NCBI GenBank assembly: GCA_964518505.1
Contig: CAZFGT010000020.1
Location: forward strand, 1-41,639
Reading direction: 5' to 3'
DNA length: 41,639 nt
Origin: DASPUH01 sp964518505
GTDB taxonomy: Bacteria; Chloroflexota; Limnocylindria; Limnocylindrales; CSP1-4
Positions 40,620 to 41,639 of the stretch are shown here, piece after piece. The first letter of the stretch is position 1, and the number at the start of each line of letters is the position of its first letter. A model generated the notes under the pieces. That model worked only from the letters and a program-made list of their open reading frames with translations, was not told the DNA's origin and searched no databases. Both the position numbers and the translations under genes were made by a program.

Positions 40620-41639
40620 CTACCGCGACGAGGCGGTGGCCGACGCGGGGGTCAGCTTCTCGATGCGGATGGCGGTGGCCTTGAATTCGGCCGTGCCGGA
40701 CTTGGGGTCCGTGGCGTCGATCGTGAGGAGGTTGGTCGCCACTTCGTCCTGGAAGTGGAGGGTCATGAAGGTCAGGCCGGGCCGCAGCGAGTCGTCCACC
40801 CGGATGGGTACCTCCAGCTGGCCCCGGCGCGACACCACCCGCACGCGCTCGCCGTCCGCCAGGGAGAGCGCGGCCGCGTCCTCCGGCGAGATGTCCAGCG
40901 ACTCGCCGCGCCGTAGCGGGGAGCGGTAGCCGCCCGACTGGACGCCGGTGTTGTACGAGTCCAGGCGCCGGCCGGTCGTCAGGCGGATGGGGAAGTCGGG
41001 GGCCAGGCGGTCGACCGGCGGGTCATGGTCGACCGGCACGAAGGGCGCCCGCAGGCCCGGCACCGGGTCCTCCCACAGCCGGGAGTGCAGGAACAGTTCG
41101 CCGGGGTGGTCCTCGTCATAGCAGGGCCACTGGATGCCGCCCAGCTCGTCCAGGCGCCGGTAACTCATGCCGGCGAACGGCGGGGCCAGGCGGCGCACCT
41201 CGTCCCACACGGCCTCCGGGTCCGGCTTGCCCCAGTCGTGGCCCATGGCGCGGGCGATGTCGAAGATGATGGCCAGGTCCTCGCGCGCCTCGCCCGGCGG
41301 ATCCAGGGCCTTGCGCACGCGCTGGACACGGCGCTCGGAGTTGGTGACCGTGCCGTCCGACTCGGCCCACGAGGCGCCCGCCGGCAGGACCACGTCGGCC
41401 AGCTCGGCGGTGGCGGTCAGGAAGATGTCCTGCACGACCATGAAGTCGCGGCTCGAGAGGAGGTGCTTGGCCCGCTCCTGGTCGGCCTCCGACTGGACCG
41501 GGTTCTCGCCGATGACGTAGAGCGCCTGCAGCTCGCCGCGCTCCATCGCATCGAACATCCCAGACAGGTGCCAACCCCGCTTCGGCGGCACGGTCACGCC
41601 CCACTCGGCGTCGAACTTGGCTCGCAGCGCGTCGTTCTC
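40620..41639 (-). CDS. Formate dehydrogenase catalytic (alpha) subunit, C-terminal part
   Basis: The last 339 residues of a molybdopterin oxidoreductase; the N-terminus lies beyond the window. LYVIGENPVQSEADQERAKHLL, FLTATAELADVVLPAGASWAESDGTVTNSERRVQRV and the C-terminal cofactor-binding domain (LTTGRRLDSYNTGVQSGGYRSPLRRG, MTLHFQDEVATNLLTIDATDPKSGTAEFKATAIRI) are those of FdhA-type formate dehydrogenases. It is the first visible gene of the operon, upstream of the NuoEF fusion and the detached Fe-S segment. Whether it carries its own N-terminal Fe-S domains cannot be seen here. The last few residues (TPASATASSR) are a short polar tail. Confidence 0.92.
   Translation of the reverse strand, partial: ENDALRAKFDAEWGVTVPPKRGWHLSGMFDAMERGELQALYVIGENPVQSEADQERAKHLLSSRDFMVVQDIFLTATAELADVVLPAGASWAESDGTVTNSERRVQRVRKALDPPGEAREDLAIIFDIARAMGHDWGKPDPEAVWDEVRRLAPPFAGMSYRRLDELGGIQWPCYDEDHPGELFLHSRLWEDPVPGLRAPFVPVDHDPPVDRLAPDFPIRLTTGRRLDSYNTGVQSGGYRSPLRRGESLDISPEDAAALSLADGERVRVVSRRGQLEVPIRVDDSLRPGLTFMTLHFQDEVATNLLTIDATDPKSGTAEFKATAIRIEKLTPASATASSR

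Overview
The window is very GC-rich (about 70% by eye), almost fully coding, and organised into tightly packed operons in which successive genes repeatedly overlap by ATGA or GTGA. The sugar-binding lipoprotein has a long Thr/Pro/Ala linker after its lipid-attachment cysteine, and two promoters have a TANNNT -10 box only 6 nt before the start codon (leaderless geometry). Together with a four-gene 2-oxoacid:ferredoxin oxidoreductase and an NAD-linked formate dehydrogenase, this suggests a soil-type, probably monoderm bacterium such as a member of the Chloroflexota. That placement is an inference: there is no rRNA or other phylogenetic marker here. I see no tRNA, rRNA, CRISPR array, insertion sequence or phage gene. 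No gene-free stretch exceeds 300 bases; the largest are 1435-1706, 31940-32149 and 37456-37666.

Region 1 (1-4517, minus strand): a GMC oxidoreductase cut by the window edge, and a transaldolase - SDR dehydrogenase - metallo-beta-lactamase-fold hydrolase operon. Region 2 (4572-14029, plus strand) starts from a compact divergent promoter carrying a perfect 14-bp AT-rich palindrome. It encodes a small monooxygenase-like protein, a PEP-synthase/rifampin-phosphotransferase-like protein that has the phosphohistidine domain but no ATP-grasp domain, an FCD-type GntR regulator, an HPr-kinase-like P-loop protein, a three-subunit xanthine-dehydrogenase-type molybdenum hydroxylase, and a pyruvate phosphate dikinase-like protein that has ATP-grasp and phosphohistidine domains but lacks the PEP/pyruvate TIM barrel. 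The two incomplete dikinase-like proteins, the unusual kinase-like protein and the hydroxylase are the most novel-looking module in the window. Region 3 (14093-18085, plus strand) is a GNAT acetyltransferase - phosphotriesterase-family hydrolase - FAD oxidoreductase - SDR operon behind a leaderless-type promoter.

Region 4 (18101-31939, minus strand) is a long carbohydrate-catabolism locus. In transcription order it holds an Old-Yellow-Enzyme-type flavin/Fe-S oxidoreductase, two Gfo/Idh/MocA dehydrogenases, a TIM-barrel sugar isomerase/epimerase, a DeoC-type aldolase, a SIS-domain protein, a ribose-type ABC importer (binding lipoprotein, double ATPase, two permeases), a ROK-family sugar kinase and a GntR/UTRA repressor. 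The logical flow is import, oxidation/isomerisation, phosphorylation and aldol cleavage of a sugar or cyclitol that I cannot name. Region 5 (32150-34902, plus strand) is a four-subunit 2-oxoacid:ferredoxin oxidoreductase (ferredoxin, alpha, beta, gamma), divergent from region 4 across a hairpin-rich 210-bp spacer.

Region 6 (34920-37455) holds two small unknown proteins, a phosphoribosyltransferase and a CorA-family transporter whose pore motif reads GMS instead of GMN. Region 7 (37667-41639, minus strand) is an NAD-linked formate dehydrogenase locus in which the Fe-S N-terminal segment of the catalytic subunit is a separate gene, downstream of a NuoE-NuoF fusion and of the catalytic-subunit gene that runs off the window.
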